A DNA stretch of 64,000 nucleotides from NCBI RefSeq assembly GCF_018882055.1, contig NZ_JACVPF010000002.1, positions 434,001 through 498,000 on the forward strand. The letters are read 5' to 3'. The position numbers and the translations under genes are program-made. This document shows positions 40,722-49,707 of the stretch, piece by piece; within the stretch, counting starts at the first letter, position 1; each line of letters begins with the position of its first letter. This stretch comes from Polynucleobacter sp. es-MAR-4 (GTDB lineage: Bacteria; Pseudomonadota; Gammaproteobacteria; Burkholderiales; Burkholderiaceae). The notes beneath the pieces are model-generated. The model had not been told where the DNA came from and searched no databases. It was given only the letters and a program-made list of their open reading frames with translations.

Positions 40722-41816
40722 TTAATCTGGGGCTTTATCTTCTGGTTGAGTTTGCTCTTGATAACGTGGGTCAGCAGCGCGCTCATCCTCATCATCCCTA
40801 TCCTTACGAATAGAGTCTAGATAATCTTGCAATGAGTAGCACAGCTTATCGCAACCCAAACCTGTTAAAGCAGAGATCTCAAATACAGGGCCCTTCCACT
40901 TAAACCGCTTAATAAAGTCTGCAACTACTTTTTTGCGATCTTCCTCGGGAATCATATCCACTTTGTTTAGCACTAACCAGCGTGGTTTTTCAACCAGAGC
41001 TTCATCGTACTTACGTAATTCATTCACGATGGCTACAGCATCTGCCACTGGATCAATGTTGTCATCAAATGGTGCAATGTCGACTAAATGCAAGAGCACG
41101 CCTGTACGTTGCAAGTGTCTTAAGAAGCGGTGACCCAAGCCAGCACCCTCCGCAGCACCCTCAATCAATCCTGGGATATCAGCAATCACAAAGCTACGCT
41201 CAGCACCTACGCGTACCACACCTAAATTCGGGTGCAGCGTTGTAAATGGATAGTCTGCAATCTTTGGGCGCGCATTAGATACAGCGGTAATCAAAGTCGA
41301 TTTACCTGCATTGGGCATACCCAACAAACCAACGTCAGCCAATACTTTTAATTCGAGCTTGAGCTTACGACGCTCACCCTCTTTGCCATTTGTCTTTTGG
41401 CGAGGAGCGCGGTTTGTACTACTCTTAAAGTGAATATTTCCCCAACCACCAACGCCACCTTGGGCTAAGCAAAGACGCTCGCCATGGGTAGTTAAGTCGG
41501 CAATCGGCTCACCAGTTTCATAATCAGAAATGATGGTGCCAACTGGCATACGCAACTCGATATCATCGCCTGCGCGACCATAACAATCAGCGCCACGGCC
41601 AGGCTCACCATTTTTTGCGGTGTGCGTTTTAGCGTAGCGATAGTCAATCAAGGTGTTGATATTGCGGTCAGCAGTAGCCCAAACGCTTCCGCCTTTACCG
41701 CCATCACCACCATCGGGTCCACCGAATTCGATAAACTTTTCGCGGCGCATGGAGGCACTCCCGGCGCCACCTTGGCCAGCTATGACTTCAATACGAGCTT
41801 CGTCTATAAATTTCAT
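40722..41816 (-). CDS. obgE: GTPase Obg/CgtA
   Basis: Essential ribosome-assembly and stress GTPase. It has 364 residues: glycine-rich Obg fold ([11 protein letters not shown] start, GGDGGKGGS), then the G domain with [20 protein letters not shown] and NKVDMI, and an acidic tail ([13 protein letters not shown]) rather than an OCT domain. The start codon is certain from homology. The only visible Shine-Dalgarno (GAGG, 12 bases upstream) lies inside a terminator-like hairpin. Downstream of rplU-rpmA as in most bacteria. Confidence 0.96.
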   Translation of the reverse strand: MKFIDEARIEVIAGQGGAGSASMRREKFIEFGGPDGGDGGKGGSVWATADRNINTLIDYRYAKTHTAKNGEPGRGADCYGRAGDDIELRMPVGTIISDYETGEPIADLTTHGERLCLAQGGVGGWGNIHFKSSTNRAPRQKTNGKEGERRKLKLELKVLADVGLLGMPNAGKSTLITAVSNARPKIADYPFTTLHPNLGVVRVGAERSFVIADIPGLIEGAAEGAGLGHRFLRHLQRTGVLLHLVDIAPFDDNIDPVADAVAIVNELRKYDEALVEKPRWLVLNKVDMIPEEDRKKVVADFIKRFKWKGPVFEISALTGLGCDKLCYSLQDYLDSIRKDRDDEDERAADPRYQEQTQPEDKAPD

Positions 41817-41820
41817 GAAT

Positions 41821-41846
41821 AAAAAAGGCCTCGCTTAGCGAGGCCT
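41821..41846 (-). terminator. Terminator-like hairpin directly before obgE
   Basis: On the minus strand AGGCCTCGC/GCGAGGCCT (9 bp, loop TAA) is followed by TTTTTT, then ATTC and the obgE ATG. It can terminate the rplU-rpmA transcript, but it also buries the GAGG that would serve obgE. Confidence 0.8.
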
Positions 41847-41903
41847 GTTCCTAAGAGTTAAATTCGGAATAAATCTGAATCAAACGTGTCTCAGTCAGGC
41901 GTC

Positions 41904-42164
41904 TTATGAACGCGGGAGAACTGAAACCTGGGCCTTCTTCAAAGCACCCTTAACGCCAAATTCCACTTGTCCGTCAATTAAGGCAAACAAAGTGTGATCT
42001 TTACCAATACCAACGTTCATACCCGGATGTACTCGTGTACCACGTTGACGAATGATGATGCTGCCAGCGTTGATTTGCTCGCCGCCAAAAACTTTAACGC
42101 CTAAGCGTTTCGATTCTGAGTCGCGGCCATTTCGTGTCGAGCCGCCGCCTTTTTTCTGTGCCAT
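41904..42164 (-). CDS. rpmA: 50S ribosomal protein L27
   Basis: 86-residue ribosomal protein at the peptidyl-transferase centre. Begins [16 protein letters not shown] and contains [10 protein letters not shown] and [12 protein letters not shown], as in all bacterial L27. Lies 33 bp after rplU with a good ribosome binding site (AGGAG). Confidence 0.98.
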   Translation of the reverse strand: MAQKKGGGSTRNGRDSESKRLGVKVFGGEQINAGSIIIRQRGTRVHPGMNVGIGKDHTLFALIDGQVEFGVKGALKKAQVSVLPRS

Positions 42165-42197
42165 ATCTTTCTCCTGCTATTTAGCCGTTAGCCTAAA

Positions 42198-42509
42198 TTA
42201 GGCTTTAATCGTGTTAATCAGAATTTCTGTGTAATTCTGACGATGGCCTTGGTGCTTTTGATAATGCTTGCGACGGCGCATCTTAAAGATTGTCACTTTA
42301 TCGTGACGTCCCTGGGAGACGACAGTGGCCATCACAGCTGCACCATTAACCAATGGATCACCCAATTTGAGTGAAGCGCCTTCGCCTACGGCTAAGACTT
42401 GGTCAAGAGTGATTTCGCTGCCGATTTCCGCTGGTATCTGTTCTATTTTCAATTTTTCGCCTGCAGCAACTTTATACTGTTTGCCACCGGTTTTTATGAC
42501 CGCGTACAT
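42198..42509 (-). CDS. rplU: 50S ribosomal protein L21
   Basis: From ATG 42509 the product is 103 residues, identical in length to E. coli L21, starting [18 protein letters not shown]. An upstream in-frame TTG at 42524 is not needed. Contains the C-terminal [16 protein letters not shown] rRNA-binding stretch. First gene of rplU-rpmA-obgE-proB, divergent from the polyprenyl synthase gene. Confidence 0.98.
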   Translation of the reverse strand: MYAVIKTGGKQYKVAAGEKLKIEQIPAEIGSEITLDQVLAVGEGASLKLGDPLVNGAAVMATVVSQGRHDKVTIFKMRRRKHYQKHQGHRQNYTEILINTIKA

Positions 42510-42584
42510 GGTTTGAAACCTCAATTAATATCTACATTTAAGCTAATCCACCCTGGATGAGCTAAGCCGATTATTATATCTTGC

Positions 42585-43589
42585 ATGACGAGCACTGTCA
42601 AAATCAATGAATTAAGCCAAATTTTGGCCCCAATTGCCTTAGATTTCAAGGCCTTAGATGAGGTTATTCGCCTACGCTTAGCCTCAAAAGTGGCTTTAAT
42701 TGACCAAATCTCGACTTACATCATCCAAGCAGGTGGAAAACGGGTTCGACCAGCCCTTTTGCTGCTAGTTAGCAAGGCCTTAGCCAATGGTAGAGAAACT
42801 CCTCATGCCCTAGAGCTGGCAGCCGTGGTGGAATTTATCCACACAGCCACCCTACTCCATGACGATGTTGTCGATGAATCCACTCTGAGAAGGGGTCGCG
42901 AGACTGCGAATGCCGCTTTTGGCAATGCTGCAAGTGTGCTGGTAGGCGATTTTCTGTATTCCAGGGCCTTTCAGATGATGGTGGGCCCCAATGATCTGCG
43001 GGTAATGGAAATCCTGTCTGATGCAACCAATACGATTGCCGAGGGGGAGGTTTTGCAACTCCTCAACATGAACGACCCTGAAGTAGACGAAGAGAGCTAT
43101 TTGCAGGTGATTCGCTATAAAACCGCCAAGTTATTTGAAGCATCCACCGAGCTTGGGGCAATTTTGGCTGGCACTGATGCCAAGCAACGGGAACAATCTG
43201 CCGCTTTTGGACGCCATATTGGCACCGCCTTCCAATTAATGGATGACCTTTTGGATTACACCGCTGATGCATCCCAAATGGGAAAAAATGCCGGCGATGA
43301 TTTGAGGGAAGGAAAGCCGACGCTGCCACTCATTTATCTTCTTGAAAATGGCAGCACAGAAGAACGCTTATTAGTTCGAGCAGCAATCGAACAAAATCAA
43401 GATTTGCCCGATGATGTCTTTCAACAGATTCTGAATGCAGTCCAAAATTCTGGCGCCTTGGATTACACCCAAGCCGCTGCAAAACGAGAGGTTGATCTCG
43501 CCCTCGAATGCCTCAAAGACTTTCCTCAAAATGAGGCGACAACAGCTCTACATGCCTTGTGCAAATACTCTTTGTCTCGGCAAACTTAA
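42585..43589 (+). CDS. ispB: Polyprenyl (octaprenyl) diphosphate synthase
   Basis: Builds the isoprenoid side chain for ubiquinone. It has 334 residues with both aspartate-rich motifs: LLHDDVVDESTLRRG (first) and LMDDLLDYTAD (second), plus GGKRVRPALLLL. Located divergently from rplU, as ispB is in E. coli; exact chain length (C40 in that group) is inferred. Overlaps the end of the next minus-strand gene by four bases. Confidence 0.93.
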   Translation: MTSTVKINELSQILAPIALDFKALDEVIRLRLASKVALIDQISTYIIQAGGKRVRPALLLLVSKALANGRETPHALELAAVVEFIHTATLLHDDVVDESTLRRGRETANAAFGNAASVLVGDFLYSRAFQMMVGPNDLRVMEILSDATNTIAEGEVLQLLNMNDPEVDEESYLQVIRYKTAKLFEASTELGAILAGTDAKQREQSAAFGRHIGTAFQLMDDLLDYTADASQMGKNAGDDLREGKPTLPLIYLLENGSTEERLLVRAAIEQNQDLPDDVFQQILNAVQNSGALDYTQAAAKREVDLALECLKDFPQNEATTALHALCKYSLSRQT

Positions 43590-44521
43590 GCGCCAACACT
43601 TTTTACTCTGATATCGCGCGCAGTAATGCGCGCTTTCTCAGCCTCATCACGCAGGCGTTCGATCTCTTGTGCGCTAAGCTTTTCTAAATTGGAATAGTCC
43701 AATTTCCAAGCAGGGTCTGAAGCCCACACTAAAGGCGACTGCACTGTTGTGCGCGGTCCGGGTGCACCCTCAAGCAAACGCAGAGCCAATTCAAAATTGG
43801 AGTCTTGCGATTGCAAATTATTGGGGAGTGCAGCCGCGTTGCCTAGCGGAAAGTCACTAAAGAGCAGACGTGGTACACCGCAATACTCCACAATATCTTT
43901 CGCTGCGCCCATGATGACTGTTGGGATGCCGGCAGCCTCTAGATAGCGCGCCAACAAACTTTGACTTTGATGACAGATTGGGCAATTCGGAATCAGTACA
44001 GCAACGTCAACATGATCTGCGCGCATCTTGCCGAGGATCAAGGGTGCATCAATCTCTAGGGTATGACGTTGACTACGATTGGTTGGTAGTCCATAAAAAT
44101 GCTTAGCTAGGGATTGAATACGCCCACTTGCAGCAGCCCGTTTCGCCGCATCCAATGGAAACCAGCAATTACTATCCTGCATATTGGCATTGCGCCTATC
44201 AATCCCGACATGGGCAATACGCAAGTCCACATCTGCATCAATCGAACGTGTATAGGGATCATAAAACTTAGCAGCCGCATTGTAGGGTGCGCCCGGTCCT
44301 TGCGGACCTTTACTCGCATCAAAGGGGACGGCAGTAGTCACTAAACCGAGGGTTGATTGATTAAGTGGCTTTTGCAGTGGGGTAAACGGCACATTAATGT
44401 AATGCGCCCAAACATAGGGTGTTTCATACCCCAAACCTAGATAGTAATTACGGGTGCGCTCAATGTAGCGAACCGGCTGATCTATTTCGGGTGCAAATAG
44501 CAATTCAGAATTCTTGGTCAT
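43586..44521 (-). CDS. Glycine/sarcosine/betaine or proline reductase B-like protein (cysteine form)
   Basis: 311 residues resembling the selenoprotein B (GrdB/PrdB) reductase superfamily, not a complete reductase. Seen: YIERTRNYYLGLGYETPYVW at the N-terminus, HVGIDRR, and VAVLIPNCPICHQSQSLLAR followed by LEAAGIPTVIMGAA. In GrdB/PrdB the cluster holds selenocysteine; here it is CPIC, with no in-frame UGA. No glycine or proline reductase A subunits, thioredoxin system or selenium genes are nearby, and the organism type is probably aerobic, so the real reaction is unknown. Divergent from the FAH-family gene, 55 bp apart. Confidence 0.65.
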   Translation of the reverse strand: MTKNSELLFAPEIDQPVRYIERTRNYYLGLGYETPYVWAHYINVPFTPLQKPLNQSTLGLVTTAVPFDASKGPQGPGAPYNAAAKFYDPYTRSIDADVDLRIAHVGIDRRNANMQDSNCWFPLDAAKRAAASGRIQSLAKHFYGLPTNRSQRHTLEIDAPLILGKMRADHVDVAVLIPNCPICHQSQSLLARYLEAAGIPTVIMGAAKDIVEYCGVPRLLFSDFPLGNAAALPNNLQSQDSNFELALRLLEGAPGPRTTVQSPLVWASDPAWKLDYSNLEKLSAQEIERLRDEAEKARITARDIRVKSVGA

Positions 44522-44576
44522 CAGTCCATCCCTGTAAGATATTGCTTATCAAATTTAATTATCAGGAGAATTCATT

Positions 44577-45344
44577 ATGGCTCAATGGCTCAGATTTCAA
44601 CATCAAGGCAAATCTGGTTTAGGTCAAGTACAGGGCGATCTGATTGCCGTGTTCACTGGCGATTTATTTAATAATCCTCAAGCCACTGGCGAAACATTAA
44701 AGCTATCCGATGTCACGCTCGATATCCCATGCACCCCATCTAAGATGGTTGCTATGGTGGATAACTTTCATGCGCTAGTCACAAAACTTGAGCATGCCGT
44801 GCCAGTAGAACCTTTGTATTTTCTGAAAGGCAATAATTCTTTCCTGGCAGCCAATCAAACCATTCGCACTCCAAAGTCATATTCTGGAAAAGTCGTTTAC
44901 GAAGGAGAGCTCGGCATTGTCATTGGCAAAGCGTGTCATGAGGTTGACGAAGCTCAAGCAGCTGCTGCAATTTTTGGCTATACCTGTATTAATGATGTCA
45001 CTGCTATTGAGATTTTGAATCGCGATCCTGGATACGCACAATGGACGCGTTCCAAGAGTTTCAATACCTTTGGCGTCTTTGGCCCTTACATCACTACCGA
45101 TGTAGACCCAAGCAAGCTCACTATTAAAACGATCTTGAACGATCAAGAGCGTCAGAACTACCCCATCGCCGACATGATTTTCCCGCCAGCAAAATTGGTC
45201 AGCTTAATTTCTCAGGATGTACCACTGCAAGCTGGCGACATCATCGCTTGCGGCACTTCTGTTGGCGTTGGCTCTATGAAGCCCGGCAGCAATGTCAGCA
45301 TCATCATTGATGGGGTTGGACGCCTAGATAATCGTTTTGAATAA
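44577..45344 (+). CDS. Fumarylacetoacetate hydrolase-family protein
   Basis: 255-residue enzyme of the FAH superfamily (hydrolases, decarboxylases and isomerases of 2-oxo acids). Seen: metal-binding YEGELGIVIGKACHEV, NDVTAIEILNRD, and SMKPGSNVSIIIDGVG. ATG 44577 has an AGGAG site. Substrate unknown. Its divergent partner (43586-44521) and the following ketopantoate-reductase-like and symporter genes may form a small catabolic neighbourhood. Confidence 0.88.
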   Translation: MAQWLRFQHQGKSGLGQVQGDLIAVFTGDLFNNPQATGETLKLSDVTLDIPCTPSKMVAMVDNFHALVTKLEHAVPVEPLYFLKGNNSFLAANQTIRTPKSYSGKVVYEGELGIVIGKACHEVDEAQAAAAIFGYTCINDVTAIEILNRDPGYAQWTRSKSFNTFGVFGPYITTDVDPSKLTIKTILNDQERQNYPIADMIFPPAKLVSLISQDVPLQAGDIIACGTSVGVGSMKPGSNVSIIIDGVGRLDNRFE

Positions 45345-45382
45345 TTACCTGAACAGTTGATTTAAAACGAAAGCTTCAAAAT

Positions 45383-45417
45383 AAAAACCCTCACCATGTT
45401 TAGTGGTGAGGGTTTTT
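45383..45417. terminator. Bidirectional terminator
   Basis: Stem AAAACCCTCACCA/TGGTGAGGGTTTT with a 7-base loop, A run before and T run after, between the convergent FAH-family gene and the panE-like gene. Confidence 0.9.
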
Positions 45418-45464
45418 TAATACTTGAACACTTCAGACGCTAGTCTACTTATTTCTGCAGACTC

Positions 45465-46484
45465 TTAATATCCAGAAACAGATGGCAATGCCAGACTTCC
45501 TTTGGAGGCTTGAACATTTTCATCAAGGTACTTTGTCAATGCAAAGACTGTATTGAGGCAAGGCGTTGGTGTTTCGGTAATCTTGCCAAGCTCAATCACC
45601 GAGCCCAGTAAGGCATCAATCTCTAAACTACGGCCCGCCTCTAAGTCTTGCAACATCGATGTTTTATGTTTTCCGACTTTCTCAGCACCAGCAATACGAC
45701 GCTCAATATCGACACGGAAAGTAACGCCTAACTTCTCGGCAATAGTTTGCGCTTCAGCCATCATGTTGCGAGCCAACTCTTTAGTGAGTGGATACTGGCA
45801 AATGCCTTCTAATGTTCCATGGGTCAGAGAGCTGATTGGATTGAATGTCATATTGCCCCACAACTTCAACCAAATCTCAGAACGAATGTCTTCCAAGATT
45901 GGTGACTTAAATCCTGCTGCAGACATCATCTCAGACATCTTCTGAATACGCTCGGTCTGCTTGCCATCCAACTCGCCCAATGGGAAGCGATTGCCTTCAA
46001 CGTGGCGAATGACGCCAGGAGCCTGAGTAAAGGTTGCTGGATACACAACACATCCAATGATGTTATTTGGATTAATTGCATTCTTCGCAACACCACCAGC
46101 ATCGACCGTTTCAACTGAGTGATCTTGATAGTCGCCACCTAGCTTCTGGAAGTACCACCAAGGAATTCCGTTTTGCATCGGAATCAAAATGGTTTCCGGC
46201 CCCATGATTGCAGCAAGATCCTCGATGATCGGCTCAACCTGATGCGCCTTCACCGCCAAAATAACTACGTCTGGAGTCTCAGCATCTCGGATTTTTTCAA
46301 CTGCTTTTACCTGTGCCACTAAAGGCTCAGGCTGGTCATCCATAATTAATGCGAGGCCACGCTCTTTAATCGCAGCCAATGTAGCGCCTCGAGCAACAAC
46401 CGTGACATCATTGCCAGCTCGCGCCAACATGACAGCAAGGTAACCGCCAATTGCGCCCCCTCCACCGATCACACAGATTTTCAT
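45465..46484 (-). CDS. 2-dehydropantoate 2-reductase-family protein
   Basis: 339-residue NADPH-dependent reductase of the PanE/ApbA family. Seen: GGGGAIGGYLAVMLARAG (Rossmann loop), VKAHQVEP, MQNGIPWWYF, catalytic Lys region EIWLKLWGNM and Asn/Ser in NPISSLTHGT. True PanE makes pantoate for coenzyme A, but this genus-level family has several paralogues, and the neighbours are not pantothenate genes, so a different 2-oxo acid is possible. Confidence 0.85.
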   Translation of the reverse strand: MKICVIGGGGAIGGYLAVMLARAGNDVTVVARGATLAAIKERGLALIMDDQPEPLVAQVKAVEKIRDAETPDVVILAVKAHQVEPIIEDLAAIMGPETILIPMQNGIPWWYFQKLGGDYQDHSVETVDAGGVAKNAINPNNIIGCVVYPATFTQAPGVIRHVEGNRFPLGELDGKQTERIQKMSEMMSAAGFKSPILEDIRSEIWLKLWGNMTFNPISSLTHGTLEGICQYPLTKELARNMMAEAQTIAEKLGVTFRVDIERRIAGAEKVGKHKTSMLQDLEAGRSLEIDALLGSVIELGKITETPTPCLNTVFALTKYLDENVQASKGSLALPSVSGY

Positions 46485-46585
46485 AAGAACTCCATAAAGA
46501 TAAAAAATTTTGAATTAATGCCATTTTAGAGGCGAATATTTTGCGGTGCAACAAAATATTGTGCCTAATATTTAAGCAATTTTAG

Positions 46586-48001
46586 TTAACTTGCGATCAA
46601 TCTCGCTCTGGGCACTAGCCCACCTAAAAGCATGCCGATGATGCTAGCTAAAAGACCTGCCAATTGAGGGGGGAGAATAGCCTCAGGGGCAAGTACTTCA
46701 CAGCTGATCCAAACTACAAGACCACAGACCACCGATAACAACCCCCCCAAAGAATTTGCCTTGGACCAATACACCCCAAAAGCTAGTGGTACAAAAGCTG
46801 CGACCAAAGTGACTTTGTAGGCGTTCTCAACCATCTTAAAAATCGATAAATTAGAGTTGATAGCAAAAAAGGTAACTACCGCTGTAAAACAGAGAACCGT
46901 AATGCGCATGACTTTTAGCAAGTCCTGATCGGATAAATGCTTAAAGAAGCCGCGCACAATGTTCTCCGCAAAAGTGACGGATGGCGCGAGCAACGTAGCG
47001 CTGGCACAACTCTTGATGGCTGATAGCAGGGCACCAAAAAACATTACCTGAGCAATGAGTGGTGCATGATTCAAAATGAGTTTTGGCAAAATCATTTGTG
47101 GGTCTGTATATAGATACTGCTTCACTAGATCCGGACTAATGATGGTTGCAGAGTAAGCCAAATACAGTGGAACAAATGCGAAAACGAAATACAGCACTCC
47201 ACCCAGCAAAGCAGCTTGCACTGCAATGTTCACATTCTTAGAAGATGTGATCCGCTGAAACACATCTTGCTGTGGAATAGAACCTAACATCATCGTGCAT
47301 AAGGCGGCTGTAAAGCCAAGGATAGAGGCGAGATTCATCTCGGGCCAGAAGTTGGAAAACTGGCCGGCAGCGGCAGCATGCTCAAACACTACACCAACAC
47401 CCCCAGTTTGAGCTGTTATCTCGCCGCCGATATAAAGCATGCCCACCACAATGATGATCATCTGGATAAAGTCGGTAATTGCAACCGACCACATGCCACC
47501 AAAAAGTGTATAAATCAGAACGCTACCAGCGCCAATTAACATGCCGGCCGTTTGTGTGATGCTGCCTTCAGATACAACATTAAAGACAAGTCCTAAAGCT
47601 TTAATCTGCGCAGCCACCCACCCCAAATAGGAAACCACAATACAGAGAGTTACCAAAACCTCTACGGTACGGCCATATTTCTCCCGAAAGAAATCACCGA
47701 TGGTGAGCATCCGGCGGTTGTAGAGATGACGAGCAAAAAAGAGTCCGACTAAGATCAGGCATAAGGAAGATCCAAAAGGATCAGAAACAATCCCGCCAAG
47801 CCCCTCCTTTAGAAAGGTGGCTGGAATACCCAATACCGCTTCGGAGCCAAACCAGGTGGCAAAGACTGTGGCGGTAACGATAGGCAAAGGAAGGCTATGG
47901 CCTGCTGCTGCAAAGTCAGCCGTGTTTTTGACCCGTAGCGCAGCCCAAAGACCGATACCTACAGATACCACCCAATAGATGATGACAAACCAAATCAACA
48001 T
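46586..48001 (-). CDS. Sodium:solute symporter family protein
   Basis: 471 residues with about 13 hydrophobic helices, matching the SSS family (PutP/PanF type). Seen: AAGHSLPLPIVTATVFATWF near residue 32 and the SSS signature region GGMWSVAITDFIQMIIIVVG. Substrate cannot be told. It is 101 bp upstream of the panE-like gene on the same strand; a pantothenate-related role is a guess. Confidence 0.88.
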   Translation of the reverse strand: MLIWFVIIYWVVSVGIGLWAALRVKNTADFAAAGHSLPLPIVTATVFATWFGSEAVLGIPATFLKEGLGGIVSDPFGSSLCLILVGLFFARHLYNRRMLTIGDFFREKYGRTVEVLVTLCIVVSYLGWVAAQIKALGLVFNVVSEGSITQTAGMLIGAGSVLIYTLFGGMWSVAITDFIQMIIIVVGMLYIGGEITAQTGGVGVVFEHAAAAGQFSNFWPEMNLASILGFTAALCTMMLGSIPQQDVFQRITSSKNVNIAVQAALLGGVLYFVFAFVPLYLAYSATIISPDLVKQYLYTDPQMILPKLILNHAPLIAQVMFFGALLSAIKSCASATLLAPSVTFAENIVRGFFKHLSDQDLLKVMRITVLCFTAVVTFFAINSNLSIFKMVENAYKVTLVAAFVPLAFGVYWSKANSLGGLLSVVCGLVVWISCEVLAPEAILPPQLAGLLASIIGMLLGGLVPRARLIAS

Positions 48002-48109
48002 CGCCCAATTTCTCCTTCAGGAATTTGGACAAATTATATGACCTTGTTACTTATGACATTTAATCAGTCAGGCTTCAATTTGAGCGGTCTTGTCTGACAT
48101 AATTCATGG

Positions 48110-49099
48110 GTGAATTCTGCTATACACCCCACAGAGAACCCCAATAGGGATCTAGCCTATCAAAAAACGATTTTAGGTTCCGTATCGCGTACTTTTGCAC
48201 TCACCATCCCCCTCCTGCCTCCGGCAATTGAGGTCGTGGTTGGCAACACCTATTTACTGTGTCGAATTGTCGATACCATCGAAGATGCGGCCGAACTCAG
48301 CCCAATAGAAAAGCAAGGCTTATCCAAACTATTCTTAAAAGCAGTTCTAGGCGCGATTCCAGTGGAGGATTTTGTAACCCCCTGCCTAGATGCACTGAAG
48401 GGTTACTCCAACATCGATGAGCTCGATTTAATTGCGCACACCCCCACCATTCTTCGCATTCTGCATACCTTCCCCGACAAAGATCAGGTAGCCATTAGTC
48501 GTTGCGTTTCAATCATGTCTGATGGTATGTCCCATTTCCATGACCGGCAAACACAAAAGGGATTACGAGATCTCGCAGAATTTGAAGAGTATTGCTATGT
48601 AGTAGCTGGCGTGGTGGGAGAGTTACTCACAAGCATCTTTAGTAACTACTCCCCCGGTTTTGCAAAAAGAATTGAAGGTCATGAGCATCTAGCCATCGCC
48701 TTTGGGCAAGCTTTGCAAATGACTAATATTTTGAAAGACTCACCGGAAGATCGTGAGCGCGGGGTTTCCTGGAAACCAGCAGATATGACTCAAGCCGAGC
48801 TACTCCAGATTGCCTATGAAAAGCTGCAAGACTCCATGAGTTACATTCTTCTGATTCCTGAAAATGAAATGGGTATAAGACGCTTCTGCTTTCTAGCCTT
48901 TGGACTTGCAGTTATGACGCTGGAAAAAATTGCTACTAGAAAAGAATTTAGCAATAAGTCCGAAGTGAAACTATCCAGAAATGCTGTTTGGATTTTTTAT
49001 ACATTCACCAAACTTGCAGCCAGCAATGCATTGCTGATGAAATCATTCTTTTATGTCGCATCCAAGCAACTGAGAAAACTGTCTGTAAAGAATTCTTAA
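48110..49099 (+). CDS. Squalene/phytoene synthase-family protein
   Basis: 329-residue head-to-head prenyl synthase homologue. Seen: RIVDTIEDAA (first Asp-rich motif), IMSDGMSHF, YCYVVAGVVGELLTSIF, and QMTNILKDSPEDRERG (second Asp-rich motif), close to the squalene synthase pattern. A hydrophobic C-terminal part (WIFYTFTKLAASNALLM) may bind membrane. Starts with GTG 48110; the nearby ATG 48106 is out of frame. No squalene-hopene cyclase or carotenoid genes are in the window. Confidence 0.85.
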   Translation: MNSAIHPTENPNRDLAYQKTILGSVSRTFALTIPLLPPAIEVVVGNTYLLCRIVDTIEDAAELSPIEKQGLSKLFLKAVLGAIPVEDFVTPCLDALKGYSNIDELDLIAHTPTILRILHTFPDKDQVAISRCVSIMSDGMSHFHDRQTQKGLRDLAEFEEYCYVVAGVVGELLTSIFSNYSPGFAKRIEGHEHLAIAFGQALQMTNILKDSPEDRERGVSWKPADMTQAELLQIAYEKLQDSMSYILLIPENEMGIRRFCFLAFGLAVMTLEKIATRKEFSNKSEVKLSRNAVWIFYTFTKLAASNALLMKSFFYVASKQLRKLSVKNS

Positions 49100-49590
49100 A
49101 GTACACCCTCATGCTTTAAGAGCCAAATTTTGACCTGGCGATAAAAACCGGGCGCATCTTCCTTCATAAAACCCCCAAGACCTTGTGCGGAGACCACCCT
49201 ATGGCAGGGAGTCACTAAAGGATATGGATTGGCACCACAAGCCGTCCCAACTGCACGTGGTCCGCTCTTGATAATTTTTGCTATCTCACCATAGGTATTT
49301 GTCTTCCCCACTCCAATACCTTGAGCGGCATTCCATACCTTTTGTTGATGGGTCGTTCCAGCAGGCTTTAGTGGAACATCAAACACTGATAAAGCGTCTT
49401 TGAAATACCCATCGCACTGTTTTGAGAATGCTTTAGCCAGTGCATTTCTCGGGGCGATTAAAGCAGTACCCAGGGGCAAATAATCGATTTTCGAGATCAT
49501 CAAGCTGCCGTCCACCAACTCCGTTTTTACGCCTAGCCGTCCAAAAGGGGCAGCTATCACGCAATACTCGATTGATATAGGGGTGGGCAT
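49096..49590 (-). CDS. ogt: Methylated-DNA--protein-cysteine S-methyltransferase
   Basis: Suicide repair protein that removes alkyl groups from O6-alkylguanine. It has 164 residues: short N-terminal domain, then the active-site PCHRVV (LVTPCHRVVSAQG) and GTACGANPYP before it. The C-terminus overlaps the convergent prenyl synthase gene by four bases. Choice between ogt and the ada C-domain is by length; no AraC-type domain is attached. Confidence 0.9.
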   Translation of the reverse strand: MPTPISIEYCVIAAPFGRLGVKTELVDGSLMISKIDYLPLGTALIAPRNALAKAFSKQCDGYFKDALSVFDVPLKPAGTTHQQKVWNAAQGIGVGKTNTYGEIAKIIKSGPRAVGTACGANPYPLVTPCHRVVSAQGLGGFMKEDAPGFYRQVKIWLLKHEGVL

Positions 49591-49707
49591 GAGGAGGATT
49601 CTGACACATATTGAAGGATAAATTCAGGCAGGATTCCGAGGTGGCTATAGCTAGTGAAATGGCACTTTGCTATATTGATTGTTCCTTATTCTTTGCAGGC
49701 ACAACTG

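Noticed and set aside
43950..44000. Selenocysteine codon in the reductase-B-like gene
   Set aside because: The codon at the expected place reads Cys; there is no in-frame TGA or SECIS-like hairpin.
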